Part shown: in pieces, positions 48,699 through 58,891 of the stretch
Layout: every line of letters starts with the position of its first letter
Position numbering within the stretch: position 1 is the stretch's first letter
Source of the DNA: Streptomyces sp. LX-29
GTDB taxonomy: Bacteria > Actinomycetota > Actinomycetes > Streptomycetales > Streptomycetaceae
Direction of reading: 5' to 3'
DNA length: 64,000 bases
Assembly: GCF_029541745.1 (NCBI RefSeq)
Contig: NZ_CP089746.1
Span: 434,001 to 498,000, forward strand
Position numbers and translations under genes: made by a program
Notes under the pieces: model-generated
Database searches by the model: none
Told to the model about the DNA's origin: nothing
What the model saw: the letters and a program-made list of their open reading frames with translations, nothing else

Positions 48699-51302
48699 AT
48701 GTCCAGCGAAGGCGCCGCCGGACTTGGACTCCCGAGGTCACGGGCGGATCCCGTAGGCCCGGCGGATCCCGTAGGCCCGGTCGGCCCCGCCGACGCGGCG
48801 CCCCCACGGACCGGCCCGCGCCCCGAGACGCCGGAGGAGACCGTGACCGAACAGGGTCCCGTCTTCGCCGGCACCGCCCTGGCCGCCGTCTACGTCCCGG
48901 ATGAGGAGGGCGGTGAGTTGCGGCTGGCGGGCACCGTCGGAGCCCCCGCGGAGCGGTACGGGCTCGCGTCGCGCTACGCCGTCGCCGGACGGTCCCCCGT
49001 CTCGGACGCCTTCCGCGCGGGGGGGCCGCTGTGGCTGACCGCCGCGGAGCTCGCCGTCTACCGGGAACCGACCCGGGACACCCTCCCGGCCGACGTCTCG
49101 CTGGGGGCGCTGCCGCTCGGCACCACCAACCCCGGCCTCGGCTGCCTGGTGGTGGTGGACGAGGCCACGGCGGGCGTCGACACGGAACGGCGCAACCTGA
49201 TCGAGCTCTTCGCCGACCAGTTCGCCATGCTGCTTGAGACGAGCGGCGGCCCCGACGCCGTGCGGGCCCTGGCCCGTACGCGACCGTGCGCCCCCGCCTC
49301 CGCGGACCCCGCCTCGGGCGGCCTCCCCATCGGCTCCTTCACCCTGGCGCTGAGCACCGGGTGGATCGACGCGGACGCGGGTCTGCTCCGCCTAGTCGGG
49401 ATCGCGACGGGGGAGTTCGATCACCGGGCGGAGATGCTGCTCGCCCGCACCGTCCCCGACGACCTCCCCGCGCTGATGTCCGTGGTCGAGCCGGGACAAC
49501 TGGCGTCCGGCAGCCGAGAGCTGGAGTTCCGCGTCCGCCTGCCCGAGGGGGAGCTGCGCTGGCTGCGGCTGTACTGCCGGGTGCTGGCCGATGCCGCCGG
49601 GCGGCCGGAGCGGGTGCTGGGCGTGGTCGCCGACGCCTCGTGTCTGCGGCCTGGCGGGGACAAGGTCTCCCGGGTGCAGCGGCTCTCCGCCGCGCTGGCC
49701 AACACGGTGACCGTGCGGGACGTGAGCCGGGTGGTGGTCGAGGCGCTGCGCGCTCCGCTGGGCGCGGACCGGGTGGCGCTGGCCGAACTCGTGGGCGATC
49801 GCCTGGTGGTCACCGTCCTGGACCCGCCGACGCCCGGCGACTGGCCGGACGTCTGGCGGACGGAGTGGCACTCCGAGTGGCCCGACGCGCCGACCCGTGC
49901 CCTGCCCACACTGGAGGAGGCGCTGCACCACGGCGGGACACGCCTGTGGCCGGCGGGCGCCGCCCTCGAACCGGGGCTGGCCGGGGTGGGCCCAGGCGGT
50001 CTCGCCGTGCTGCCCCTCCCGGCGGACGGGCGGGTCGTCGGCGCGTGTCTGGTTGGCTGGGACGAGCCACACGACTTCAGCCCCGAGGAGCGGACGCTGC
50101 TGACCGCGACCGCGGGCCTGGTGGGTCAGGCACTCAAGCGCGCCCATGTGCTGGACGCCGAGCACGAGCTCACCACGATGCTCCAGCGCAGTCTGCTGCC
50201 GCGGCGGCTGCCCGAACTCGCCGGCGGGGTGGCCGTCGCCCGCTACCTCCCTGCCACGGTGGGGATGGAGGTGGGCGGCGACTGGTACGACGTCATCCCG
50301 CTGTCGGACAACCGGGTCGCGCTGGTGATCGGGGACGTCCAGGGGCACAGCGCCGTGGCCGCCACGATCATGGGCCAGATGCGGACCGCCATCCGGGCCT
50401 ACGCGGTGGAGGGCCACCCGCCGGACGTGGTGGTCTCGCACACCAACCGGCTCCTGGTCGGCATGGAGACGGATCTCTTCGCCACCTGCTGCTACGTCGA
50501 GCTGGACATGGAGGAGGGCAACGCCTGGATCGTCCGCGCGGGCCATCTGCAACCCCTGATACGGCACCCGGACGGCGAGTGCGAGGAGGTGTCGACCGAG
50601 GGCGGGCCGCCGCTGGGGGTGCTCGCGGAGGCGGAGTTCCCCATCACCACGGTCGGGCTGGCCCCGGGCACGGTCCTGGCACTGCTGACGGACGGCCTGG
50701 TGGAGTCCGCCCGGCTGGACGTCGACGACGGCGTGGCGCGGATGCGCGAGCTGCTCGGCACCGCCGACCCCGGCGACGTCGGCCGGATGGCCGACGGGGT
50801 GGTCGGCGACGGGGGCCGCCGGGAGGACGACGTGGCGCTGCTGGTGCTGCGCTACGACGGGATGGAGGTGCGGCCGATCCGGGCGGGCTGGACCGTATGG
50901 CGGCTGCCGGACGCCGTGCTGCACGCGCGCCGCTTCGCCGCGCGCACGCTGCGCTCGTGGGGGCTCGCGGAGTCCGCGGACGTGGCCCTGCTCGTCGTCT
51001 CGGAGCTGGTCACCAACGCGCTGGTGCACACCCAGGGATCGGTGCGCCTGGACCTCACCCTGTCGGCGGACCGGCTGCGGGTGGCGGTCAGCGACACCTC
51101 GCCGCGAGCGCCCGCCAAACCGGTGATCGTCGATTGGGAGTCCACCGGCGGCCGGGGCATCCTGCTGGTCGAGGCCATGTCGTCCGGCTGGGGCTCGGTG
51201 CCGGTCAGCGGTGGCAAGCAGGTGTGGAGCGAGATCGTGGTGCCCCCGCACGAGACGCGGCGGGCCGACCCCGGGCCGAGGACGTCGGCGGATCGGGAGT
51301 GA
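48699..51302 (+). CDS. SpoIIE-type PP2C phosphatase with PAS/GAF and HATPase domains
   Basis: This 867-residue protein has a short N-terminal GAF-like part (~50-180), a PAS-like part (~205-320), a GAF domain (~340-495), a PP2C/SpoIIE phosphatase at about 515-720 (GMEVGGDWYDVIPLSDNRV then LVIGDVQGHSAVAATIMGQM, with metal Asp residues in GGDWYD and IGDVQGH), and a C-terminal HATPase anti-sigma-kinase-like domain at about 730-850 (ELVTNALVHTQG and GRGILLVEAMSSGWG). Such proteins control anti-anti-sigma factors. ATG 48699 has AGGTGG about 9 bases upstream. Its stop is 13 bp from the ABC binding-protein start, so it appears to lead an operon with a sugar transporter, which is uncommon. Confidence 0.9.
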   Translation: MSSEGAAGLGLPRSRADPVGPADPVGPVGPADAAPPRTGPRPETPEETVTEQGPVFAGTALAAVYVPDEEGGELRLAGTVGAPAERYGLASRYAVAGRSPVSDAFRAGGPLWLTAAELAVYREPTRDTLPADVSLGALPLGTTNPGLGCLVVVDEATAGVDTERRNLIELFADQFAMLLETSGGPDAVRALARTRPCAPASADPASGGLPIGSFTLALSTGWIDADAGLLRLVGIATGEFDHRAEMLLARTVPDDLPALMSVVEPGQLASGSRELEFRVRLPEGELRWLRLYCRVLADAAGRPERVLGVVADASCLRPGGDKVSRVQRLSAALANTVTVRDVSRVVVEALRAPLGADRVALAELVGDRLVVTVLDPPTPGDWPDVWRTEWHSEWPDAPTRALPTLEEALHHGGTRLWPAGAALEPGLAGVGPGGLAVLPLPADGRVVGACLVGWDEPHDFSPEERTLLTATAGLVGQALKRAHVLDAEHELTTMLQRSLLPRRLPELAGGVAVARYLPATVGMEVGGDWYDVIPLSDNRVALVIGDVQGHSAVAATIMGQMRTAIRAYAVEGHPPDVVVSHTNRLLVGMETDLFATCCYVELDMEEGNAWIVRAGHLQPLIRHPDGECEEVSTEGGPPLGVLAEAEFPITTVGLAPGTVLALLTDGLVESARLDVDDGVARMRELLGTADPGDVGRMADGVVGDGGRREDDVALLVLRYDGMEVRPIRAGWTVWRLPDAVLHARRFAARTLRSWGLAESADVALLVVSELVTNALVHTQGSVRLDLTLSADRLRVAVSDTSPRAPAKPVIVDWESTGGRGILLVEAMSSGWGSVPVSGGKQVWSEIVVPPHETRRADPGPRTSADRE

Positions 51303-51315
51303 GGAGGTGAGCGGC

Positions 51316-52443
51316 GTGTGGTCGACCGACGTGCGGTTCCCCGTGCGGCGGGCCGGGCTCCTCGCGGCCGCCGCGGCCCTGGCCCTCGCCCTCGCCGGGT
51401 GCGGGCAGGCCGCCCAGTCCGGCGGCGCCGCCGACGCGCCTCCCTCCGAGGAGGACGACCGGGTGACGATCGGTCTGCTGCTGCCCGACAGCCACACCGC
51501 CCGCTGGGAGGCGTTCGACCGGCCGCTGATGGAGAAGAAGATCGCGGAGCTCTGCCCCGACTGCTCGGTGGAGTACGCCAACGCCCAGGGGGATGTGGCC
51601 ACCCAGCGGCAGCAGGTGGACACCATGATCACCAAGGGTGTGGATGTGATGGTCCTCGACCCCGTCGACCACAAGTCGCTCCGCTCCTCGGTCAAGCATG
51701 CCGCCGAGGCGGGCATCCCGGTCGTCTCCTACGACCGACTGGCCGACGGCCCCATCTCCGCCTACGTCTCCTTCGACGGCGACGACGTCGGCCGGCTCCA
51801 GGGCGAGGCCCTGCTGAAGGCCATGGGGGACAAGGCGGACGGCGGGCGGATCGTGATGATGAACGGCGATCCGAGCGATCCGAACTCCGCCTGGTTCCGG
51901 GACGGCGCGCTCTCCGTCCTCAAGGACCGGGTGAAGGTCGAGAAGGAGTACGACACGCCGCGTTGGAGCCCGGAGAACGCGCATCTCAACATGAACGGCG
52001 CCATCGCCGCACTGGGCCCCGACGCCATCGACGGCGTGTACTCCGCCAACGACGCGCTCGCCTCCGGCATCATCTCCTCCCTCAAGGCCGGCAACGTGAA
52101 GCGGCTTCCCCCGGTCACCGGCCAGGACGCCGAACTCACCGCCGTGCAGCGCATCGTCGAGGGCGAGCAGCCGATGACCGTCTACAAGCCGTTCAAGCCG
52201 GAGGCCGAGGCCGCGGCCGCGATGGCCGTCGCGCTGGGCCACGGCGAGTCGGCCGGCGACATCACCCGAGAACGGATCTCCACCCCCACCGCCAAGGATG
52301 TGCCGGCCGTGCTGCTCAAGCCGCTGGTCGTCACGGTCGACAACATCAAGGACACCGTCGTGAAGGACGGGATGTACACGATCGATCAGATCTGCACCGA
52401 GAAGTTCCTGGCGGCCTGCAAGAAGGCCGGACTCGTCACCTGA
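51316..52443 (+). CDS. Xylose-type ABC transporter substrate-binding lipoprotein
   Basis: This 375-residue protein is a family 2 (LacI-like fold) sugar-binding lipoprotein. Signal region RRAGLLAAAAALALALAGC places the lipid cysteine near residue 31. Mature features match XylF: TIGLLLPDSHTARWEAFDRP, YANAQGDVATQRQQVDTMIT, GVDVMVLDPVDHKSL, AAEAGIPVVSYDRL and DGVYSANDALASGIISSL. The start GTG 51316 has GGAGG about 8 bases upstream; GTG 51307 would overlap this site. It is followed by the ATPase and permease of the same transporter, and preceded by the PP2C phosphatase. Confidence 0.92.
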   Translation: MWSTDVRFPVRRAGLLAAAAALALALAGCGQAAQSGGAADAPPSEEDDRVTIGLLLPDSHTARWEAFDRPLMEKKIAELCPDCSVEYANAQGDVATQRQQVDTMITKGVDVMVLDPVDHKSLRSSVKHAAEAGIPVVSYDRLADGPISAYVSFDGDDVGRLQGEALLKAMGDKADGGRIVMMNGDPSDPNSAWFRDGALSVLKDRVKVEKEYDTPRWSPENAHLNMNGAIAALGPDAIDGVYSANDALASGIISSLKAGNVKRLPPVTGQDAELTAVQRIVEGEQPMTVYKPFKPEAEAAAAMAVALGHGESAGDITRERISTPTAKDVPAVLLKPLVVTVDNIKDTVVKDGMYTIDQICTEKFLAACKKAGLVT

Positions 52444-52469
52444 TCAGAGGCGGAGGGAGGTGGGGTCAT

Positions 52470-53249
52470 ATGTCGTCCCCGCCCTTGCTGGCGTTGCGTG
52501 GCGTCTCCAAGCACTTCGGCGCCGTCCAGGCCCTCAGCGACGTCGACCTGGAGATCCACGCCGGCACGGTGGTCGCGCTGGTCGGCGACAACGGCGCCGG
52601 CAAGTCCACCCTGGTCAAGGTGATCGCGGGCGTCGACCCGGCGGACCGCGGCGCCGTGGAGTGGGAGGGCCGCTCGGTACAGATCAAGCGCCCGCACGAC
52701 GCTCAGGCGCTCGGCATCGCCACCGTGTACCAGGATCTCGCGCTGTGCGACAACCTCGACGTGGTCGGCAACCTCTTCCTCGGCCGTGAGCTGCACCGCT
52801 TCGGCGTGCTGGACGAGGTCGAGATGGAACGCCGCACCCGTGAGCTGCTGGACTCGCTGTCGATCCACATCCACGACCTCCGCGTCCCCGTCGCCTCGCT
52901 CTCCGGCGGCCAGCGGCAGACGGTGGCGATCTCCCGCTCGCTCCTCAGCGGGCCCAAGGTACTGCTGCTGGACGAGCCCACCGCCTCGCTGGGCGTCCAG
53001 CAGACCACGCAGGTGCTGGGCGTCGTCGACCAGCTCCGCGACCGCGGTATCGGAGTGCTGCTCATCACCCACAGCATGGGCAACGTCAAGGCCGTCGCGG
53101 ACGAGGTGGCGGTGTTGCGGCTGGGCCGCAACAACGGCCTGTTCGACGTGAACACCGCCTCTCAGGAACAGATCATCGCCTCCATCACCGGAGCCACCGG
53201 GGACGCCGTGACCAGCCGTTCCCCCGGGTCCGGGGAGGCGGGACGGTGA
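52470..53249 (+). CDS. Xylose-type ABC transporter ATP-binding protein
   Basis: This 259-residue ABC ATPase has Walker A GDNGAGKSTLVKVIAG (~38-53), Q-loop TVYQDLALCDNLDVV, signature SLSGGQRQTVAISRSLL (~147), Walker B KVLLLDEPTASL (~168) and H-switch LITHSMGNVKAVAD (~196). It has a single ATPase unit, as in the short XylG-like proteins rather than the duplicated RbsA type. GGGAGGTGGGG precedes ATG 52470. It drives the adjacent permease and binding protein; the permease start overlaps its stop (GTGA). Confidence 0.94.
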   Translation: MSSPPLLALRGVSKHFGAVQALSDVDLEIHAGTVVALVGDNGAGKSTLVKVIAGVDPADRGAVEWEGRSVQIKRPHDAQALGIATVYQDLALCDNLDVVGNLFLGRELHRFGVLDEVEMERRTRELLDSLSIHIHDLRVPVASLSGGQRQTVAISRSLLSGPKVLLLDEPTASLGVQQTTQVLGVVDQLRDRGIGVLLITHSMGNVKAVADEVAVLRLGRNNGLFDVNTASQEQIIASITGATGDAVTSRSPGSGEAGR

Positions 53250-54460
53250 GCGGGCAGCACGGGCACAGGCTCGGACGACGGCTGAAGGCCGCCGTCGACG
53301 CCTATCAGCACCGGCTGGGCAGCGGAGAGCTCGGCTCGGTCCCCGTCGTCTTCGGCCTCGTGCTGATCTGGATCACCTTTCAGTCGCTGAACGGCAACTT
53401 CCTCTCGGCGCGCAACCTGTCCAACCTCAGCGTGGACATCGTGGGCATCGGTCTGATCGCCGTCGGCGTCGTGTTCGTGCTGCTGATCGGGGAGATCGAC
53501 CTGTCGATCGGCTCCGTCAGCGGGCTCGCGGCGGCCCTGTTCGCGGTGCTGAACGTGGAGAACGGCATGCCGGAGTGGCTCGCCCTGATCGTCGCGGTGC
53601 TGTGCGGCGCCGCCGCCGGCGCCTTCCAGGGGTTCTTCTTCGCCAGGATCGGGGTGCCCGCGTTCGTGGTGACCCTGGCCGGGCTGCTGGCCTGGAACGG
53701 CCTGATGCTGTACGTGCTGGGCACCAGCGGCACCATCAACCTGGACGACGAGGGCCTGGTCGCCAAGCTGACCAGCTACTACTTCAGCGACGTCGCCGCG
53801 GCGTACGGGCTGGCCGCGTTCGGCGCCGCGGTCTACTTCCTCAGCGCCTACCAGGACCGGCGGCGACGCAAGGCCAACGAGATGCCGCACCCGCCGCTCG
53901 GCGAGATCTGGGTGCGCACGGGGGTGCTGGCGGTGATCGCCTTCGCCGCCGCCTATGTCCTCAACCGCTTCCAGGGGCTGCCCCTGGCCCTGCTGATCTT
54001 CCTGATCGCCACCGCCAGCCTGGACTTCCTCCTCCGCCGCACCTTCTACGGACGCACGGTCTACGCCGTGGGCGGCGGGGTGGAGGCGGCCCGCCGCGCC
54101 GGCGTCAGCGTCGTCGGGGTGCGGATCTCGGTGTTCATGATCTCCGGGACGATGGCCGCCTGCGGCGGGCTGATCCTGGCCTCGCGGATCACCTCCGCGA
54201 GTCAGACCTCCGGCTCCGGGATCCTGCTGATGAACGCGATCGCCGCCGCGGTGATCGGCGGCACCAGCCTCTTCGGCGGGCACGGCACCACCTGGTCCGC
54301 GCTGCTGGGGGTGCTGGTCATCCAGTCGATCGCCTCCGGCATGGCCCTCATCGGAGTACAGGCCGCCGTGCAGTTCATGATCACAGGCGGGGTGCTGCTG
54401 GCCGCCGTGGTGATCGACTCGCTGTCGAGACGCTCCCAGAAGGCCCATGGCAGGGCCTGA
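53246..54460 (+). CDS. Xylose-type ABC transporter permease
   Basis: This 404-residue membrane protein is a branched permease of the XylH/RbsC family: about ten helices, with conserved GIGLIAVGVVFVLLIGEIDL then SIGSVSGLAA (~70-98), AFQGFFFARIGVPAFVVTLA (~128-147), TFYGRTVYAVGGGVEAAR (~267-284) and AAVIGGTSLFGGHGTTWSAL (~335-354). A charged loop near 200-225 (YQDRRRRKANEMP) is cytoplasmic. The GTG start overlaps the ATPase stop. Substrate is sugar, xylose-type by relatives. Confidence 0.94.
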   Translation: MSGQHGHRLGRRLKAAVDAYQHRLGSGELGSVPVVFGLVLIWITFQSLNGNFLSARNLSNLSVDIVGIGLIAVGVVFVLLIGEIDLSIGSVSGLAAALFAVLNVENGMPEWLALIVAVLCGAAAGAFQGFFFARIGVPAFVVTLAGLLAWNGLMLYVLGTSGTINLDDEGLVAKLTSYYFSDVAAAYGLAAFGAAVYFLSAYQDRRRRKANEMPHPPLGEIWVRTGVLAVIAFAAAYVLNRFQGLPLALLIFLIATASLDFLLRRTFYGRTVYAVGGGVEAARRAGVSVVGVRISVFMISGTMAACGGLILASRITSASQTSGSGILLMNAIAAAVIGGTSLFGGHGTTWSALLGVLVIQSIASGMALIGVQAAVQFMITGGVLLAAVVIDSLSRRSQKAHGRA

Positions 54461-54466
54461 ACCGCG

Positions 54467-54937
54467 CTATTCGGGGGTCTGCGCCGACTCCTCCGCGGTG
54501 ATCCGGCCGGCCAACCGCTCGTAGCGCTGCCGCGCGGCCTGCGGGGTGCCGAGGCCGAGTCCGAAGGCGACCTCCGGCCAGGTCATGCCGCGCCCCCGCG
54601 CCATCCGGATCAGCCCGGCCTCCAGCTCGTCCATCTCACCGCGCGCCAGCGGCACCAGGCTCAGGGCGGCGGTGATGTCGGCCTGGTCCACCGCCGGCTC
54701 GCCCTCCTCCGCCAATGCCGCCCCGCTGAGCAGGAAGGAGACCAGACGGATCGCCTCGTGCGGCCCGAGGACATGCGGATGGACCTGTCGACGACGCTGC
54801 TCGTCGGTGGCCGCATGGCGCTCGGCGATCCGGAACAGCGAGGTGTGGACGCGGTGGGCGCGCGCCTGCTCCGGATCCGGGGCCGTGAAGGGGTCGGCGG
54901 ACGCCTCGGGCGCGGACCTCTCAGGAATCGATGTCAT
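54467..54937 (-). CDS. Hypothetical DNA-binding-type regulator
   Basis: This 156-residue protein is not assigned to a named family. Its C-terminal half, ELEAGLIRMARGRGMTWPEV followed by AFGLGLGTPQAARQRYERLA, looks like a helix-turn-helix of the kind where a helix is preceded by MTWPEVA (about 105-150). The N-terminal half has HVLGPHEAIRLVSFLLSGA. It was started at ATG 54937; ATG 54952 is also possible. Its end is 7 bp from the permease end of the convergent ABC operon. Relatives with this pattern are common in actinomycetes as DNA-binding proteins of unknown target. Confidence 0.6.
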   Translation of the reverse strand: MTSIPERSAPEASADPFTAPDPEQARAHRVHTSLFRIAERHAATDEQRRRQVHPHVLGPHEAIRLVSFLLSGAALAEEGEPAVDQADITAALSLVPLARGEMDELEAGLIRMARGRGMTWPEVAFGLGLGTPQAARQRYERLAGRITAEESAQTPE

Positions 54938-54995
54938 GCCGACAGCATCCATGGGCACGTGATTGATTGTCAACTCTTCATTGCAAACGTTTCGT

Positions 54996-55802
54996 TCACT
55001 CCTCGGAGCGGCGCTCGGCGACGAACAGACTCTGGACGCCGCGCCCGATCGGCCCCTTCTCGTCGTGCAGCCGGGTGTCCGCCAGCCCGATACCGGCCGG
55101 GTCCACGCTGGTGCGGGCCTCCACGCACACCCACTCCCCCACCGGATGGCGGTGCAGATGGACCGACAGGTCGGCGTTGAGGAAGACGTGTCGGGTGAAG
55201 TCCAGCACGTTGCCGATGCCGCTGCCCGAGTCGGCGGCCGCCAGCACCCGGTCCAACGGCCGGGGCTCCTCGCCCGCGACGAGCGGCACCCGCATCCGCA
55301 TCCAGCAGGTGCCCGGCCCGCGCTCGGTGAACGCGCCCTCGGTGAACCGGGCCTCCATGGCCGTGTGGTAGCCGACCTCCCACGCGACCGGGAAGAACGA
55401 CCCGTCAACCCCCTCGCCCGGCGGCGGCACCTGGGGACCGGACAGGACCGCGGGCCCGGGCCCGCCGGCCTCCCTGATCCGCAGCGCCCGGGCGACCATG
55501 ACCGGGGCGGCGGCGCCCTCCGGCGTCAGCGACGCCTCCACCGACTCCGTGTTCCGCCCCGTGCGCAGCACCTCGACGGCGACCGCCAGCGGACGGATCG
55601 GCACCGGGCGCAGGATCTCGTAGGTGATCCGGGCGAGGCGCATATCGGCGCGGGCCCCCGCGCGGTCCTCCACCGCCCTGCCGAGCAGGGCGGCGGGCGG
55701 GCCGGCGTGCTGGGCCCCGGGGTCCCACGGACCGCGGGTGCACTCGGTCGGCGCGTACCGGCCCTCGTCGATCCGCTCGAAGAACGCCCCGGGCCCACCC
55801 AT
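54996..55802 (-). CDS. Acyl-CoA thioesterase (TesB-like double hotdog)
   Basis: This 268-residue protein resembles TesB-type acyl-CoA thioesterases with two hotdog domains. N-terminal: FFERIDEGRYAPTECTRGPW and QHAGPPAALLGRAVE with strands (IRPLAVAVEVLRTGRNTESV). C-terminal: LNADLSVHLHRHPVGEWVCV and TRLHDEKGPIGRGVQSLFVA, with Asp/Ser/Gln-type active positions in the second hotdog. Length is typical. It hydrolyses acyl-CoA to a fatty acid and CoA in the cytoplasm. It lies 44 bp upstream of the small DNA-binding-type gene on the same strand; no link to the PUFA-like operon is seen. Confidence 0.85.
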   Translation of the reverse strand: MGGPGAFFERIDEGRYAPTECTRGPWDPGAQHAGPPAALLGRAVEDRAGARADMRLARITYEILRPVPIRPLAVAVEVLRTGRNTESVEASLTPEGAAAPVMVARALRIREAGGPGPAVLSGPQVPPPGEGVDGSFFPVAWEVGYHTAMEARFTEGAFTERGPGTCWMRMRVPLVAGEEPRPLDRVLAAADSGSGIGNVLDFTRHVFLNADLSVHLHRHPVGEWVCVEARTSVDPAGIGLADTRLHDEKGPIGRGVQSLFVAERRSEE

Positions 55803-55879
55803 GTCTCCCCCACTCCCGGCGGCCGGCGCCGCCGTGGATCACCACGCTACCCATGGGTGATCGCCCGAACCAGGGCCTG

Positions 55880-56659
55880 TCAGGACTGACACCGGTCACA
55901 CCACACGGTGCGTCGGCCGGAGACGCGACGCGACCGCAACGGCGCGTCGCAGCGCGGGCATTCGGGTTCCGGGTCGTCACGGCGGCCGATCAGCCAGGTG
56001 CGCCGGGGCGGTACACGGCCGGTGGGCACGGCGGACTTCAGCACACGGCGCAACGAGGCGTGGAGCGTGCGGCACTCCTCCTCGCTCAGGTCGCGCGCGA
56101 CCCGCGTCGGAGCCAGCCGCGCCCGCCACAGGATCTCGTCGCACAGCAGGTTGCCCAGGCCCGCGGTGACGGACTGGTCCATGAGGGTCGCTTTGATCGC
56201 CCCGCGCCGCCCGGCCAGCAGACCGGCGAACTCCACGCGCCCCACGTCGAGGGCGTCGGGGCCGAGACCCGCCAGGATCCGCTCGACCGCCGCGTCGTCC
56301 GCGGCCAGCTGGACCCCCTGGAGTTTGCGCTGGTCGCGGTAGCGCAGCTGACGCCCGTCATCGAGGCTGAGCAGAAGGCGGTCGTGGGCGGCCGGCGGGT
56401 CGTCGGCCGAGGCGCACAGCAGCTCGCCGGTCATGCCGAAGTGCCAGACGAGGGCGGGGCCGTCGGTCGGGGTGACCAGGCGCTTGCCGTGGCGCCACGG
56501 TTCGCCGAAGCGTCGGCCGCGCAGCCGGGCGCGCAGCCGGGCCCCGCTCACCCCGCGCAGCACGCCGGCGTCCCGCACCTGGATCCGCTCGACGCGCCGG
56601 CCTTGGCCGCAGGAGCGGAAGACGGCCAGGAAGCCCTCGACGTCCGGCAGCTCGGGCAC
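55880..56659 (-). CDS. Fpg/Nei family DNA glycosylase
   Basis: This 259-residue protein is a formamidopyrimidine-DNA glycosylase/AP lyase. The mature N-terminus is PELPDVEG, giving the catalytic proline and Glu3 (Fpg numbering); the fifth residue is Asp where most have Glu. The H2TH region is AGLGNLLCDEILWRARLAPT (~157-176) and the zinc finger is CPRCDAPLRSRRVSGRRTVWCDRC in the last 25 residues (CxxC...CxxC). It starts with GTG 56659, with AGGAGGAGG just upstream. It removes oxidised bases. Confidence 0.93.
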   Translation of the reverse strand: MPELPDVEGFLAVFRSCGQGRRVERIQVRDAGVLRGVSGARLRARLRGRRFGEPWRHGKRLVTPTDGPALVWHFGMTGELLCASADDPPAAHDRLLLSLDDGRQLRYRDQRKLQGVQLAADDAAVERILAGLGPDALDVGRVEFAGLLAGRRGAIKATLMDQSVTAGLGNLLCDEILWRARLAPTRVARDLSEEECRTLHASLRRVLKSAVPTGRVPPRRTWLIGRRDDPEPECPRCDAPLRSRRVSGRRTVWCDRCQS

Positions 56660-56766
56660 GTCCTCCTCCTGTGTACGCCGGGCCCGTCGGCCCCTACGGC
56701 CCCTACCCGAGCACGGTAAACCCGCCGCGAGGCGGGTGCTCACCGACGCGACGCTCACGCCGGAGC

Positions 56767-58113
<1,347 letters not shown>

Positions 58114-58154
58114 CACGGCTCCTTCCGTACGACATCCACCGCAACTGAAGGCCG

Positions 58155-58168
58155 ACCGACCATTCGGT
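58155..58168. promoter_or_regulatory. PaaR-like operator upstream of paaK
   Basis: ACCGACCATTCGGT at 58155-58168 is a 5-4-5 partial palindrome (ACCGA/TCGGT), 42 bp from the paaK start codon and within the 5' region. It resembles the TetR-type PaaR sites described for actinobacteria. No regulator gene is adjacent. Confidence 0.55.
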
Positions 58169-58228
58169 TAGCGCGCGGCACGGCCAAGAAACCAAGCGGG
58201 CGCGCCGGCTGTCAAGAGTCGCGGTCCG

Positions 58229-58891
58229 CTACTCCGGCCGGACGAGCCGGGTCTGATAGCCGAAGATCACGGCCTGGACGCGGTCGCGCAGCTCCAGTTT
58301 CAGCAGCACCCGGCCGAGGTGGGTCTTCACCGTGGCCTCGGCGAGGTGCAGCGCGGCGGCGATCTCGGAGTTGGACCGTCCGCGGGCGACCTCGACGAGG
58401 ACCTGGCGCTCGCGCGCCGTCAGCCGCCGCAGCCGCTCGTCCTCGACCGGCCCGTAGTCGCTGGGCAGGTGGTGGGCGAAGGTCTCCAGCAGCCGGCGGG
58501 TGATCCGCGGGGAGACCACCGCCTCGCCCGCGGCGACGCTCCGTATCGCGGCCAGCAGTTCCTCGGGCCGGGCGTTCTTCAGAAGGAAGCCCGAGGCGCC
58601 GGCCCTGAGCGCGGCGAAGGCGTAGGCGTCGAGGTCGAAGGTGGTGAGGATGAGCACCCGGGTGCGCGGGCAGTCCCGGACGATCCGTCCGGTCGCCTCG
58701 ATGCCGTCGGTCCCGGGCATGCGCACATCCATCAGGACGAGGTCGGGCTGGAGCAGCCGGGCGAGCCGCAGGGCCTCCTCGCCGTCCCCGGCTTCGCCGA
58801 TCGGGCGCAGGTCCGGCTGGTTCTCCAAGACCATGCCGAAGGCCATGCGCAGCAGGGGCTCGTCGTCGACGAGCAGGACGCCGATGGTCAT
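58229..58891 (-). CDS. NarL/FixJ-type response regulator
   Basis: This 220-residue protein has a receiver domain (1-120; phospho-acceptor Asp in LVLMDVRMPG, ~54, Thr in ILTTFD, Lys in FLLKN) and a LuxR-type DNA-binding domain (about 150-215; LTARERQVLVEVARGRSNSE then IAAALHLAEATVKTHLGRVL). It overlaps the histidine kinase gene by 4 bp and is read on the same strand. It is the cognate DNA-binding partner of that kinase; its target is not known. Confidence 0.95.
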   Translation of the reverse strand: MTIGVLLVDDEPLLRMAFGMVLENQPDLRPIGEAGDGEEALRLARLLQPDLVLMDVRMPGTDGIEATGRIVRDCPRTRVLILTTFDLDAYAFAALRAGASGFLLKNARPEELLAAIRSVAAGEAVVSPRITRRLLETFAHHLPSDYGPVEDERLRRLTARERQVLVEVARGRSNSEIAAALHLAEATVKTHLGRVLLKLELRDRVQAVIFGYQTRLVRPE

